Below, in pieces: positions 22,885-36,339 of a stretch of DNA of 64,000 nucleotides (position 1 is the first letter of the stretch; every line of letters begins with the position of its first letter). A program made the translations under genes and the position numbers. The stretch is taken from NCBI GenBank assembly GCA_943735955.1, contig OX030966.1, positions 2,367,011 to 2,431,010 of the forward strand. The letters run 5' to 3'. The DNA is from Piscicola geometra (lineage: Eukaryota > Annelida > Clitellata > Hirudinida > Piscicolidae). A model generated the notes under the pieces. It ran no database searches. It was not told where the DNA came from and worked only from the letters and a program-made list of their open reading frames with translations.

Positions 22885-23670
22885 GAGGTGGATGATGGGT
22901 GGATGATGGGTGGATGATGGGTGGATGATGGGTGGATGATGGGTTGATGATGGGTGGATGATGGGTGGATGATAGGTGGATGATGGGTGGATGATGGGTG
23001 GATGATGGGTTGATGAAGGGTGGATGATGGGTGGATGATGGGTGGATGATGGGTGGATGATGGGTGGATGATGGGTGGATGATGGATGGATGAAGAGGTG
23101 AGAGATGAGTGGATGATGGGTGGATGATGGGTGGATGATGGGTGGATGATGGGTGGATGATGGGTGGATGATGGGTGGATGATGAGTGGATGATGGGTGG
23201 ATGATGGGTGGATGATGGGTGGATGATGGGTGGATGATGGGTGGATGATGGGTGGATGATGGGTGGATGATGGGTTGATGATGGGTGGATGATGGGTGGA
23301 TGATGGGTGGATGATGGGTGGATGATGGGTGGATGATGGGTGGATGATGGGTGGATGATGAGTGGATGATGGGTGGATGATGGGTGGATGATGGGTGGAT
23401 GATGGGTGGATGATGGGTGGATGATGGATGGATGAAGAGGTGAGAGATGGGTGGATGATGGATGCATGATGGTGGATGATAGGTGGATGATGGGTGGTTG
23501 ATGGGTGGATGATGGGTGGATGATGGCTGGAGGATGGGTGGATGATGGGTGGATGATGGGTGGATGATGGGTGGATGAAGAGGTGAGAGATGGGTGGATG
23601 ATGGGTGGATGATGGGTGGATGAAGAAGTGAGTGATGGGTGGATGATGGATGGATGATTGTGGAAGATGG
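22885..23670. repeat. 12-bp GGATGATGGGTG satellite with higher-order units
   Basis: About 65 units. A variant block ggatggatgaagaggtgaga recurs at about 23,085, 23,425 and 23,570, marking block duplications. The long minus frames ([11 protein letters not shown]) are artefacts. Confidence 0.94.
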
Positions 23671-24742
23671 GTGGATGATGAAGTGGATGAAAAAAGGATG
23701 GGAACTGATTGATGAATGGGAGAGGGATGGTTGAGGGAATGGGAGATGAAAAGACAAAAAATATTTCATAAGAGAAATAAATAGGTTGGATAAAGAGGAA
23801 GAGATTAAAATGTACGAATAGTTGGGTGTGAAGGTATGGATTGTGAGGAGTGGTAGAAAAAGATGAATGGCAAAAAAGATTAATGTACAAGAGTTTATAA
23901 GAAATTGGTAACAAAGTTGTTAATATTGAAGAGATGGATGCTGGCTGAGAGATGATTAAAAGTAATGAGAAAAAGGTATATGGATAAGAAAGGTGGATGG
24001 GCGAGACGTGGATAGTAGAAACATCATTTTGGAAAGATTTTATAGGAAAGAAATGGAAGAGGGAAGGAGTGGTCGGGCAAACGTGGAAAGGGATGATCGA
24101 GAGAGAAGAAGCAAGACAGATTCGCAAAAACACTCTAATAACGCCACTGTGGTTTGAAGGTTGCTGTCTTGCATCAGCATCTGCATCAATCTTGAAACTA
24201 CCGTCTAGATGAGAACATATGCAGACAGACAAACAGGCAGGCAGGAAGACATGAACAAAGATAAGCAGACATAGGCAAGCTCACACACGAACAACAATTC
24301 TTTGGCACATACATAGCAACAATAACATTCATACGAAGACAAGCCATTCCACATACAATGCGAGTCATAAAAACACACAATATTTTTCTCAAAAACACAT
24401 AAAACACACATTCTTCCAACAAACTGATAAACAACCTAAATGCTCTGCCTGACAACAAAGACAAACATTCATTCGAAGCGGCAACATGTGAACGCTGAAG
24501 ACAACAAACGAAACTGTAGAGGCTTATTGATTTGTTCATCAACTCTCAAACATAACCTGCTCCACCCTCGCAACACATCAACACAAACAAAGATTCTAGT
24601 TCTAAACCTCATATATAAAGGTCATGATGCTAACTTAAACACGAAGACAAAAAGATGAATAAGCGAACATAAATACACACAAACATACACATAAGTACAC
24701 AATCACACAAAAACACACACAATCTTTTACGTATACATTCAA

Positions 24743-24992
<250 letters not shown>

Positions 24993-25029
24993 ATACATGT
25001 TGCTGTTTGTCCGTCGAGTCAACTAGGAC

Positions 25030-25900
25030 TACTCTGGGATTTATCTGGGAGGTGCTGGGACTGGTTCTGTCTTTGAGTGCGCAGATGGCTGACGATGCCA
25101 ATCCTGGCACGGAAGATTTGGAAGCATAAGAGTAAAGGAATGAGTGGAACGTCTCCAAGAGGGTTGACACCGGGGTTTCTCGTCTTGCAATGTGGATAGA
25201 AGAGCACCAGATAGGTTGGTTAATTGCATCCTGTTCCCACGTTCCTAGGTCGATGGAAACACTTTCAGTGATGCTTCAGTGTACCTTTGAAGTTTTTCTG
25301 TTGTCCACCCTGAAACTGCTGGCCTACCATAGAAAAGTCTCTTTGGCAGTTTCTCGCATGACATTCTGAATAAGCAAACACAAGCGAAGCTGAGATTGCC
25401 TTAGGAGGGTGAAAATGCTGGGAAGACCTGCTATGGACAGTACCACTGTGTCTGGAGTTTTGTTCTGCCACTTTATGCCGAGAATTTTTCTAAAGCTCAG
25501 CGTGTGAAAATGTTTCAAGTTCCTAACATGATGTTGATACACAGCCATCGTTTCACATGCATATAGCAATGAAGAAAGTATCATTTTCCTGTATACCCTC
25601 GGCATAGTCTGGAAAGTGATGGTTCTCTTGTTCCAGGCATTTGAGTGCAACCTACTAAAGATGGAAGTGGCTCTTACAATCCCGATGTTCACTTCGTCGT
25701 CGATGGTGACACTCTGAGACAGTGTGCTGACTAGGTGGGTGAAATAGTTCACTATGTTGAGTTTTTGGCCATTGACAGTGATTTTGAGCTCAACGTTGGG
25801 CTGATAGAGGACTTCAGTCTTCTTAGTGCTGATCGTCGGACCAAACTTTGTACAGACTTTGGAGAAAAAGTTATCGTTGCTTGAGGGCACAGTCACCAGG
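25030..25900 (-). pseudogene. Decayed LINE reverse transcriptase, C-terminal part
   Basis: The frame at 25324-25896 encodes FGPTISTKKTEVLYQPN, VNYFTHLVSTLSQSVTID, MILSSLLYACETMAVYQ and FRKILGIKWQNKTPDTVVL, collinear with the thumb and C-terminal region of the 59-kb LINE but clearly different. After frame breaks, the downstream part retains FRARIGIVSHLRTQRQ near 25.09 kb, the second half of the C-terminal zinc finger. The 3' end abuts a CA repeat. Confidence 0.78.
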
Positions 25901-25930
25901 TCTCTGATGATGTCTGTAATACTTTTGATT

Positions 25931-26330
25931 TTATCTCCAGTGAACTCTCAAACGGAGCCAACAAGAATCTTCAAAAACGGTGTGACACGTGATCGACAAT
26001 GAAGAGCATCCTCCAGAGAAGTATGAAACTTCCTGACGTGATGGAACCAAGAATCTGAAAGAATCTAAGGGTCGCGTTAATAAGACGTCAGTTGTCTGAG
26101 AGACGAAACTCTTGGCCAACTACGCAGTGGTCAGTATCCAGTGATTGCATTCAACCGCTGAAAATTCCAGAAAGAAGGTGCCTACTCTTGGGAGTGCCAG
26201 AGAAGTCGAAAAGAAAGAAAAGAGCTCATTGATGCCAACGATGAGACTTTAAGGAAACGAGGTAAGATGTTCACGTTCTCACAACGAATGAGACCTGGTC
26301 GTGTGAATCAGGCGAAAATCAACCGTGAAT
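25931..26330. other. Possible continuation of the LINE relic
   Basis: About 400 bp of higher GC and non-repeat composition sits next to the decayed LINE on its 5' side. The short frames show no motif I can name. Origin from the same LINE is plausible but unproved. Confidence 0.25.
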
Positions 26331-26461
26331 GCAATATCAACTACAACAACATTGCATCAACAATAACGCTACATCGGCACATCAGGACGTTATTAACGGT
26401 TTCTTCATAATAACACCATATTGTATCATTTACTAAGACATCGTCTAAACACACAAAAACA

Positions 26462-26530
26462 ACACACACACACACGCCCACACACCAAACACACACACAC
26501 ACACACACACACGCACCCACACACACACAC

Positions 26531-26566
<36 letters not shown>

Positions 26567-26630
26567 ACACACACACACACAAACACACACAAACACACAA
26601 ACACACACGTGCACAAACACAAACACACAC
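26462..26630. repeat. Interrupted (AC)n array
   Basis: CA repeats with frequent C or A interruptions. The region 26,640-27,480 continues as acacata-rich DNA without a supported gene. Confidence 0.9.
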
Positions 26631-27569
26631 GCACCAATCACCATCATACACGCACATACAGTAGCAGCATCTTCACCAAGCACACACTTCCACATAAGTA
26701 CACACGACTAAACACATAAAAACTTATACAAGGGCATACACATGCACACATACATGCACCCTATTGCACACATACATGAAAACACATATGAACGCACAAG
26801 CAGACATACAAAGCAGCCTGGAACTCACTTGAATGCATAAATCGAGAAAAACAATTAGGCTGACATAGAGGAAGACGAACAGAATAAGCTGCATAGAGGC
26901 TGCATACGTAACCTTTGTAAACACACACTGCACAATAGCGTTTCTTTACACATAAACACACGTAGAAACAAACATTCTCAAGCACATGTGTCTCAAAGAC
27001 ACTTCAAACCCGCTCAGACACACGCTAAATGCTAATGTGTAACACAAAAATAGTATGTAAATAACACCCACATAAAGGAGCAACACACACTTGAGCACTA
27101 TAAATTCAAACACATACATTCTCAAAACACATAAGGACAAAATCACATAAGAACAGATACACATATAAGTTACAGAACACACAAGAGTCACATACAAAGT
27201 AGATGTGATAATGATGTTTTCATGTGGGTTTTTTCAAACATTGTAATAGACATATACATATAATATATATATGGTAATAGACATTTTTTACGTAACACAT
27301 AAAACTTGAAAGACATATAAAAACATATATAAAAAAAGAAAGACGTATATAAAAACATGGGAAAAATACAAAGAAATATACAAAAGATACAGGAAGAGAG
27401 ACAGATGATAGCATGATTACTCGTGCAATAGTGTCCTGTCTTTCCCCCATCGCTAGGTTCCGTGCAATGCATTCGTACTCACTACCAAGTACTTCAGTGC
27501 ATTTTAATGTTTTCTAATTGATACAAGCTATAAAAACAATTTAATACAACTTATGGTGGGACCTGCAAG

Positions 27570-27985
<416 letters not shown>

Positions 27986-28848
27986 GGGAGGGAGAGAGGT
28001 TATGGCTACAAAATTGTTCAAAATGTCTCCAGAAGGATACCTTTTCTAAACCAAGAAAGTTTTCACTCTGATAAAACTTTAAAATAAAACTGATCTAACT
28101 TTCAATTTTTTAGGAATAAAAAATAAAATTTAAATACAAATGAAATACAATGAAATGAAATGTATCACAATCATTGGGTCATTGGAATCAAATACAACAA
28201 ATGGAAATAAATAATTTAAGGATATTTTAGGAAATTCTGGTCGCAGACTCAAACCTCTTATAACCCGATCATAATATTTTTTTCAAGACTCTCCCTGAGG
28301 GTTGTTATTGGAGTTGAGAATTTTTTTCTGAACGGTTAGTTTTTGTAAAAGATGAGGGTTTGGAAGTTTTTGACGCTGTGGGCTATTGGATTTGGAAGTT
28401 GTTTTTACGCAAGGGATTGTTGGATTTATAAATGTTTTTTGAGACTGAAAAGTTGTGTCGAAACTGGGTTTTTTGATGGAGCTAGATACGATTGAATGAT
28501 ACTGGAGTGTTTTAATAAATCTGGAAACGATTGATTGAGATATTGTTGAAGCTGGAAACGGCAGATTGATATTTAAGAAGATACAATTTATACATACAAT
28601 AAAATACAATATTCCAATATAATTAGATTCAATACCATGCAGTATTCTGATAAAATATTCTCCAGACTTTCCTATGAGTAAAAAACATTATTTATCATTA
28701 AAATTTAAATCTCAAGATTTTTTAAAACGTTTGTATAGGAAAAATGAATTGTACATACAACAAATTAAATTATAAAGTTCAGCGCTTGTTAAATTTAATG
28801 AAAAGAATGCTCTGTAAAAGATGAACTTAAGTGTAAGGCGGTCTAATC

Positions 28849-28905
28849 ATGAGTGACATGAAATTGGTTAAGGAGCTCTGCGATATCCTGAATGAGAAAT
28901 ATATG
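28849..28905 (+). CDS. Unrecognised multi-exon gene, first coding exon
   Basis: ATG at 28849 has an in-frame TAA 18 nt upstream. It encodes SDMKLVKELCDILNEKY and ends at AAATATAT|GTGAGT, a strong donor, in phase 2. The next exon continues in phase. I do not recognise the family. Confidence 0.55.
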
Positions 28906-29016
28906 TGAGTTGTCGTTGCTCATGTTGAAAATTATAAAAATATTATTGTACATGTTGAAAATACCCACACCACGTGATTCATCTTATAAATACCCATTTT
29001 CACTTTTACCTACAGA

Positions 29017-29183
29017 AACGAGTATGACATCATCCCCATTGAGGACTCAGATTATCTACTGGTCGACACGAAACTGGCCATAAACTCTCGCTTTGTTAAG
29101 CAACTAGTCGTGGTGTTGAGCAAGAAGTTGATGCAAACCAGGAGGTGCACTGTGGAGAGTGGAACCATCACTGAGGAAGACAG
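29017..29183 (+). CDS. Unrecognised multi-exon gene, second exon
   Basis: Acceptor TTTTACCTACAG|AA, preceded by a good pyrimidine tract. The phase matches exon 1 and gives INEYDIIPIEDSDYLLVDT, followed by residues ending in KKLMQTR. The 3' limit is uncertain. Possible donors are AG|GTGCAC near 29142 and AG|GTGGGG near 29190, both phase 2; otherwise the frame runs to a TGA at 29221. The composition is that of an ordinary folded protein, not a repeat. Confidence 0.55.
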
Positions 29184-29233
29184 GCGTAGGTGGGGTGAAG
29201 ATGGATTGTTGAGATGCTTTTGAGAAGATTAAA

Positions 29234-29422
29234 TTGAATCAGTTGAATGTCTTTTCTCAGATACCTCTACCCTTATCCACAGGAATCCTTCTGGACTTCT
29301 CGCAACTTCTCCTTCTCTTCCTTCCTGAACACTTAACTGCATGGAACTGCAGGCGAGCTGATCTTTCCATCATTCGTTTTATTAACAAATTAATTATTAT
29401 TATTATTATTATTAATTATTAA
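29234..29422 (+). other. Possible retroelement 3' end with ATT tail
   Basis: An open frame ends LTAWNCRRADLSIIRFINK and runs directly into an ATT trinucleotide tail. The abrupt change from non-repeat sequence to an ATT tail resembles a retroposon 3' end and is like the tail of the SINE at 27.6 kb. No catalytic motif is present. Confidence 0.3.
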
Positions 29423-29488
29423 TACTACTACCACATACGCACAACCTTTATGTGGGGCGATAGAGGCATTTGCAAAAAATGCTAGATT

Positions 29489-29489
<1 letters not shown>

Positions 29490-29542
<53 letters not shown>

Positions 29543-29560
29543 TACTACTACTACTACTAT

Positions 29561-29623
<63 letters not shown>

Positions 29624-29660
29624 TACTACTACAATTAATACTACTACTACTACTACTACT
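29490..29660. repeat. (CTA)n trinucleotide array
   Basis: About 50 units of act/cta with a few changes. Frames over it are Leu, Ser or Val runs. Confidence 0.95.
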
Positions 29661-30130
29661 CTCACTTCTCCTACTACTACTACCATCACCACCAGCAGGA
29701 AAGAGATGATAGAAGCAGGCCACCTTTCCCCTCTCTGGGATTTCTCCATTACCCGACTTGTTCTCTCCAAACATGCCAAGAGCTCGGAAACCTTTCAACA
29801 CAGGTTTTCATGCAATCTCATTCAATTTAAGGACTCCCACTGGATTAATATTTTTATGAGCCAACAAGTTTAGACTTTAAGTATCAAGTTTTTAGATTTA
29901 ATGTTTTTTTAAGCTATATAACAATTTGATTTATGGATCTCTAAATGAAAATCTTTGACGAAAAAATTACAAAACTAGAGTAAATTTCAAGTTTGGCTTT
30001 ATAAGTTGGAGGCCCAAATGCAATTTATATGATTATAGTGTTTTCCGAAAAGTTTTTAGATTCCACATATTGTAGAAGTTTCATAATTTAAAAAAATACA
30101 TTGAAGTTTTAAACTCCTTGATCTCGCAGA

Positions 30131-30429
30131 AGATGGTTGATAAGTTACATGCTGAAGAGTTGTCTTTCCAAGCAAAATGAGTGGGCTGAGGATTTGAAAA
30201 GGGATTTCTTGAGAAGTCTGACTCCTCCACCTTGTTCACCCACTCTAGACTACCCATACGCCCCATACCACCAAGCAAGCCATCATCATTTCCAGTCTTG
30301 TTTGAAATGCAACATTCAGATCATGGAGATTCAGAACACCTACAAAGCTTGTCTTAAACTGCAGCACAACTACGCCTCTTGGAACCACCGTCTCTGGGTA
30401 CTCCAGTGTACGACTTGCTTTCCTTACCA
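30131..30429 (+). CDS. Unrecognised multi-exon gene, Cys-rich exon
   Basis: Acceptor GATCTCGCAG|A; donor TACCAG|GTCTAT. The phase suits the phase-2 donors of the previous exon. It encodes RWLISYMLKSCLSKQNEW, then a Pro-rich turn and a Cys-containing module: CLKCNIQIMEIQ, ACLKLQHNYASWNHRLW and VLQCTTCFPYQ. The paired CxxC motifs suggest a metal-binding module. I do not recognise it. Confidence 0.5.
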
Positions 30430-31339
30430 GGTCTATACTCATCAATGCATGGATACATTCAAACATCCATGCACAGATACATTTAAACATTCATTTACAC
30501 AACAATGCACACATCAATGCACGAATATATCTACACAGCCATTCACAAATCCATTCACAGCCATTCACAAATCCATAAAAATTAAACAGCGTGACTTACA
30601 AGTACCATTCTTTTGTAGTATAACTTATATAACTTATATAGTTGTATAACGTAGTATAACCTAAAATAACTTATATTGTATAAGTTCAAGATGTATTTGA
30701 CATCTTCTTGTCTTTGGCCTTAGTTAATTTTGCATATTAAGATGCATGTATTCACCTCTATTTTTTTGTCTTTTTTATTTAGTCACGGACCATATCGTCT
30801 TTCTCTTGCAAAGCATCAAAGTTTAAATTTTATAATTTATTCATAATTCACGGATCTTGTCTGGGTAAGCTTTTTCACTCAAAAACGTATAAAAAAGAAA
30901 ACGAGGACAAATTTGTTGTCAATTATTGTCTGAAAAATGCAGACAAATTTTCCCGAGTTCTTCAACTCAGACAGAGAAAAAGAAGAACGGGTTTTCCGAT
31001 TTCGACGTTGGTGGCCAGTAAATGACCATGAAAACAATTATCTGTCGTTTATTATTGTAGCTTTTTATTTAATTTTTGATTATTTTTTTACACATATATT
31101 CGTTTTTTCTGTTTTTTAATTATACATTTTAAGAAAAATCATGAGGTTATATCTGACATAAAATTAACATAAGAGATTGAAAAAAAACAACAAAAAACAT
31201 AACTTATATAAAGTGTATAATAAAAACGCTGCGGAAGTCGCAGTCTCATTTTTTCTGGAAAAAAGTCGTGCTTTAGACAACGGAAATAAAATAATTTAAA
31301 CTCGTATGACACCTTTCTACCTCACTCAAAATTATGATT

Positions 31340-31965
31340 ATCATAGTTTATTATTATTAACATTTATATTTATTATTACTATAATTTATATTTATTATTA
31401 TCATCATTTATATTTATTATTATCATTTATATTCATTATTATTATCATTTATATTTATTAGTATTATCATTTATATTTATAATTATTATCATTTATATTT
31501 ATAATTATAATTATTATCATTTATATTTATAATTATTATCATTTATATTTATAATTATTATCATTTATATTTATAATTATTATCATTTATATTTATAATT
31601 ATTATCATTTATATTTATAATTATCATTTATATTTGTAATTATTATCATTTATATTTATAATTATTATCATTTATATTTATAATTATCATCATTTATATT
31701 TATAATTATTATCATTTATATTTATAATTATTATCATTTATATTTATAATTATTATCATTTATTATATAATATAATTGATATTTATTATTATTTTCAGTT
31801 ATTTTCATTTATATTATTATTTTCATTTCTATTTATTATTTTCATTTATATTCATTTCTATTTATTATTTTCATGTATATTTATTTATATTATTATTTTC
31901 ATTTATATTCATTTATATTATTATTTTCATTTATATTCATTTATATTATTATTTTCAAGGCGATG
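31340..31965. repeat. AT-rich ~21-bp minisatellite (tatcatttatatttataatt)n
   Basis: Many units with little drift, shading into ttattttcatttatattcat units up to the acceptor of the exon at 31,960. It probably fills an intron of the unrecognised gene. Confidence 0.9.
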
Positions 31966-32297
31966 ATGGCAGAGCTTTCAATTACCGACGGTTACTTACA
32001 GGCCAATGTTTCCGACACCACTGCCTACAACCACCGTCATGCTGTCGTGAAGATGATGATTATGATTATGGTTCCTAAAGAGGGTGGCGAGGTTACAGCA
32101 ACAGCCAGACAAGAAACAACTACTTTTAACGAGACTAAAACAACAAAAGCATCCATACAAGAACAACAGCAACAACAACCCAACAACGAATACTTGACAA
32201 AAACCATTTGCGACTTGCTACTCAGTGATTTCGCATCTGTTCAAGAATCCTTACAATTCTTCCGCCACTCCCACCAATCCCTCTTCTACCATAAGTG
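31960..32297 (+). CDS. Unrecognised multi-exon gene, Gln-rich exon
   Basis: Acceptor ATTATTTTCAAG|GCG, donor ACCATAA|GTGAGT. The frame is open throughout: AMMAELSITDGYLQANV, a Thr-rich stretch, QEQQQQQPNNE and ICDLLLSDFASVQESLQFF. The strong donor argues for a real exon. Linkage to the preceding exon rests on phase 0 compatibility and strand only. Confidence 0.45.
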
Positions 32298-32622
32298 AGT
32301 GGAAGGATGGTTAGACGAGTGGTTAGGTGTACATGTGAGTGATTTTGGAGTAGATGGGTGGCTGGATGGGTGATACTTGGAAGGTAAGTACTTGGATGAA
32401 TAATGATAGGATGGGAAGTAATTAATGAGTGAGTAGGTTAATTTCGTCGATGATTAATGGTTGGCTTTGATCAAATCGTGTTATAATTAATAGCGGAATA
32501 GTAATCATCACCATCATCATTATCGTCATCATCATCATAATCTTCATCATCATCATTATCATCACCGTCATCATCATCGTCATCATCACCATTGCTCTTC
32601 TAGACGATTCCTGCTCTTCACC

Positions 32623-33087
32623 ATGTTGTTTTTGTTGCAAAAGTTTGTTAGTGGTCAAAGTTTTAGGGGTGTGGCTAATTTTAGTAGTAATAGTAGTAGT
32701 GGTGGTGGTGATAGTAGTAGTCGTGGTGGTGATAGTAGTAGTAGTGGTGGTGATAGTAGTAGTAGTGGTGGTAGAAGCGTGGCGAAGCTGCAAGGACTGA
32801 ATTGGTGCAGAGAGTTGAAGGGCTTGTGCTTGCCAGTGAGTGAATGTCACGTAAGGAGGTTTGTGCGTGTGATTGAGGATGAGCTTGCAGTTTTGTGTGC
32901 TGGAGATGGTGATGGTGGAAATGGTGGTAAGAGGGCTGTGTGGGGTGATTATGATGGAGATGCCGTATTTCATGTTAAATCGGGTGGTGCTGGTAATATC
33001 TCTGGGGAGGAGGGTTATGAAGCGTGGAGTAGTGTGTTGAAGAGACAACATAGGGAGTGGTTAAGCAGGGCTTTTCAAACGGTTTAA
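32623..33087 (+). CDS. Possible last exon of the unrecognised gene
   Basis: Open frame ending TAA at 33085. The first third is Ser/Gly repeats (SSSGGGDSSS type) from AGT/GGT runs. The rest looks coding: LNWCRELKGLCLPVSECHV, RRFVRVIEDELAVLCAGD and SVLKRQHREWLSRAFQTV. The start or acceptor is not resolved (candidates are CTTCTAG near 32603 and the ATG at 32623). The opposite strand is also open but only as Thr repeats. Confidence 0.4.
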   Translation: MLFLLQKFVSGQSFRGVANFSSNSSSGGGDSSSRGGDSSSSGGDSSSSGGRSVAKLQGLNWCRELKGLCLPVSECHVRRFVRVIEDELAVLCAGDGDGGNGGKRAVWGDYDGDAVFHVKSGGAGNISGEEGYEAWSSVLKRQHREWLSRAFQTV

Positions 33088-34389
33088 AAGATGGGAGTGG
33101 TAAATTTTAAGAAGGGTTTATTTTTATTAAGGTCTCTATATGTTAAGAGATCGATTTTCGTCTATTTATTCAATTCACGTTCAGGCATTATATACTTTTT
33201 TATGCTATGCTGTCGAGTTCGGAATGGCAACCCCTTTTGACTATTCTACCCGAAAGGCTTTCAAATTTAAAATGATAAAAACATCAAAACATTACAATAA
33301 TAATTTATCTCAATTTTAATGTTCAAATATGAATCGCTAAACTAAATTATTGATTAATAAGCATGAATTGTCTGTTTGTTCGTTTTCTATTACAATATAC
33401 ACGTATTTCAAATTACCAAATTAAATTTAAAATTAATTTATTTTTATCATTTAATTTAAGTAAAAATTACCACTTTTATTCAAATTATGTTATTTCTTTA
33501 CTCAAATTTCATTACTGCTAATTTCTGATAACGGGCATAGTTCATCAAAAAGAAAACTTCGTTTACCTTTATTCAGTTTTTAGTTTAAAATTTAACGGAA
33601 TTTACCGTTAAATGATAAAACGTCAATTTTATAATCGCAAAAACATTTTATTGTAAAGAATAAGATAAAAAAGTTTATTAAATGATTAAATGAAACACAA
33701 TATTACTATTATTAGAGACCGACCGAAACTGCATTTTTCATCCGGCCAAAAATAAAAAGAATTTCGACTACTAAAATTGTCTACATAAGTAATCCTTTAT
33801 TAAAAGCAAAAAATATTCATAATCATCACAATAATTGTCTTTGTGCATGGTTCTGAGAAGTAGAACTGCACGGTTGAATTTATTAAATTTATTTATTTAT
33901 TTTATTGGAACGAAACTGCAACATCATTGGCTTGCACGATAGCATCACATGCCATTATGTGATTTTATCGGGGAAACCAAAAATGTTGATAAAGGAGCAT
34001 CTTTGTGGTTGGGTGAGAAAGAAGAAGGAATTTAGCGTCTGTTTTTCTCATAAGTTCCAAAAATATTCAGCGTCACACATGGGCCACACCTTCAACCTAT
34101 ACATGCACGGTTGGAGGGCATGTAGACCTTAAGTGAACAACGCCTTCTGGAAGAAACTAATTTCATCAATCGTAACATAGGCAGACCGGATCTAATCTAC
34201 TGTACAAGCATCCTATAATGATGAAAAACAAGTTGATATTGGAGCTTTTTTTCAGCTCCCAACTGTCTCTGATTTTTATATCAACGAATGCAGCGGATAA
34301 TTTCTTATGCGGGAAATAGAATTATGGATGTTCCCATTTAGTTTTGATGCCAGATAAGCTTCTGTATGATTTTCTTCTAAGACCAAAGC

Positions 34390-35025
34390 ATTTAAAATAG
34401 CTTCCTGTTTTGAAGTTTCACTAGGTAACGAGCAAGATTTTGTCGGATTCGTCTACCTATCTGTTGTAAAACTAATCGATTTTGCTTAAAATTAAATTTC
34501 AGTCTGTCTGACAATGGGATCACTTTTGAGAATACGGATCTGAAAAACTTCGACTCTTCGTCTAGGGTGAAATTCATGGATGACATTATTAAAACTTACG
34601 AGTCATTACAGTCTCCCACTACGATCGATGTAACAGACGGAAGGCAGATGATGATGAGAACAGAGTCATTGGGGCTCTCATGAACGGGACGTTCATGTTA
34701 CTACAGATGATCGAATCTGTAGGCTTCCATAGCAAAGGTTCGAGGATACAAGTTGAGCGAACGGCTGACCTCCAGACTTGAAAGTATCGGCACTCAAAAT
34801 TAAATGAGCTCCAAATTGACCCCAAATTAATAAAACCCCGAGGAGGCCAGGTTGCAATCTTGCTACAATCCTTGACTTGTGTCCCACCAGTACTGACACA
34901 GCTAAATTACTAAAATCTATATTTTTTCTCAACAGAACTTCACATACTTTAGCATGAATAGATTCGGAATTTGCACCATTTAAACTTGATATACTCAAAA
35001 AGTATGTGACAGGAAAGACTTCCAA
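34390..35025 (-). pseudogene. Decayed hAT (ZBED/ZMYM-type) transposase fragment
   Basis: The minus strand encodes SIHAKVCEVLLRKNIDFSNL and KSRIVARLQPGLLG, resembling the NIDFSNL..DGA..MVG..SGVVARLQ block of ZBED-type hAT transposases. After frame breaks come DEESKFFRSVFSKVIPLSDRL and LKFNFKQNRLV. Several frameshifts are needed, so it is a relic. Confidence 0.5.
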
Positions 35026-35499
35026 ATCAAGCGCTTTGTAGAACTTTTATGTAGAGGATTACATTTTGTGATACCTGGTTTTAATGGTCAATCCCGCGTT
35101 CGATGTTAACCCTCTACTGCATGAATTAAAAAAAACTTTTAGCAATTGCAAGTAATAATATTTTTCATATTGGTGTTAGGTTACAAAACAAGGGAAAGTT
35201 ATTTATATACAAGTTTTTTCCCTATAAAGGTTGAAAATGAGCCAAAACATATATGATGCCAATTGGCATCACCATGCACTTCCCAGCGAATCGAACATTG
35301 AAAAAAATATATATTGTTTAACTTGTACAACAAAACATTTTTTTAAAGTTTTTAAACAATATTATTTTAAAATTGTTGTTATTCTGTGTGAAAACGTTTG
35401 AAACAGTTTTTCTCCTTCGTAAAGCATAAACATATTTGGCATTTTTCACATCAAACGCGGGATTGACCATTGCAACCAGGTAAACGACAGCGAAGTCTT

Positions 35500-36339
35500 G
35501 CAGTATCCCAAGTTGGCCAATAGGCAAATACTGTCCTTGTCGTCCTTTCTTCGTGATTTGGATTGAACTCTCCGACCTGCAGTTCTCTTTTTGCTTATGC
35601 CTTTGCTTGCTTTACATAAACCTACAATAGAAAGAAAGCAAAAAATAAATTTATTGTAATTATTTATATCATCTAGTTGAAACAAGTTTCCGACTTATTG
35701 TTTACCTTCTGCGATTTCGCCTTTGAACTATGCCAATCTGAGAGTTTCTGATTGGCTGCTTTGTTGTGAACGGGCTCGCCTGTACAGTAACCACGCATCC
35801 ACTACAGCCATGTCCAGATAATGGAAAAATAATTTGTGATACCATTTCTTTGAACGTGTAGTATTTCGATAAAGCCCCATCAGACTATCCAGCAAGTCAA
35901 CACCACCCGTATGCTGGTTGTAAACGGAGATAATCTGTGGGCAGTCAATTTCCTTCCTAGTTTTCTCCGACGAAAACAATCGCTTTACTTTTGATTTTGG
36001 CTCCTTACCCACGTAAGTAGAAAGCAGGTTGACAACTTTGTTATCGTACCATTCTACAAAATTTAGTGTAACACCATCCACGTCTGTTGAGTACTCAGCC
36101 ATGGAACCACGAACAGTCTTTTTCAGTTCCTTTTCTGTTTTTGCTGAGAGACCCTGCAGTCTGTTCACTCTTACAGTTCCCACACTCTGAATAAATCGTT
36201 TTTCAAGGTGAACTAACAAATCAATACTTGTAAAGTAATTGTCGAAGTATAATTTGTGTCCAACAGGTGGAATAGTCCGAGCCAAGCGTACAACAACATT
36301 GGAGCTTGGACCACAATCCTTTTCACTGGAGAGTACCAA
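35500..36339 (-). pseudogene. piggyBac transposase, C-proximal part
   Basis: Encodes VGHKLYFDNYFTSIDLLVHL (second catalytic Asp), VEWYDNKVVNLLSTY (third), YNQHTGGVDLLDSLMGLYRN and KWYHKLFFHYLDMAVVDAW. It continues past a stop to KKRTAGRRVQSKSRRKDDKD near 35.55 kb. The usual C-terminal Cys-rich domain is not evident. Confidence 0.75.

Noticed and set aside
22799..24232. A 477-residue minus frame rich in [11 protein letters not shown]
   Set aside because: Mostly the 12-bp GGATGATGGGTG satellite. The non-repeat N-terminal part has no motif or splice support.
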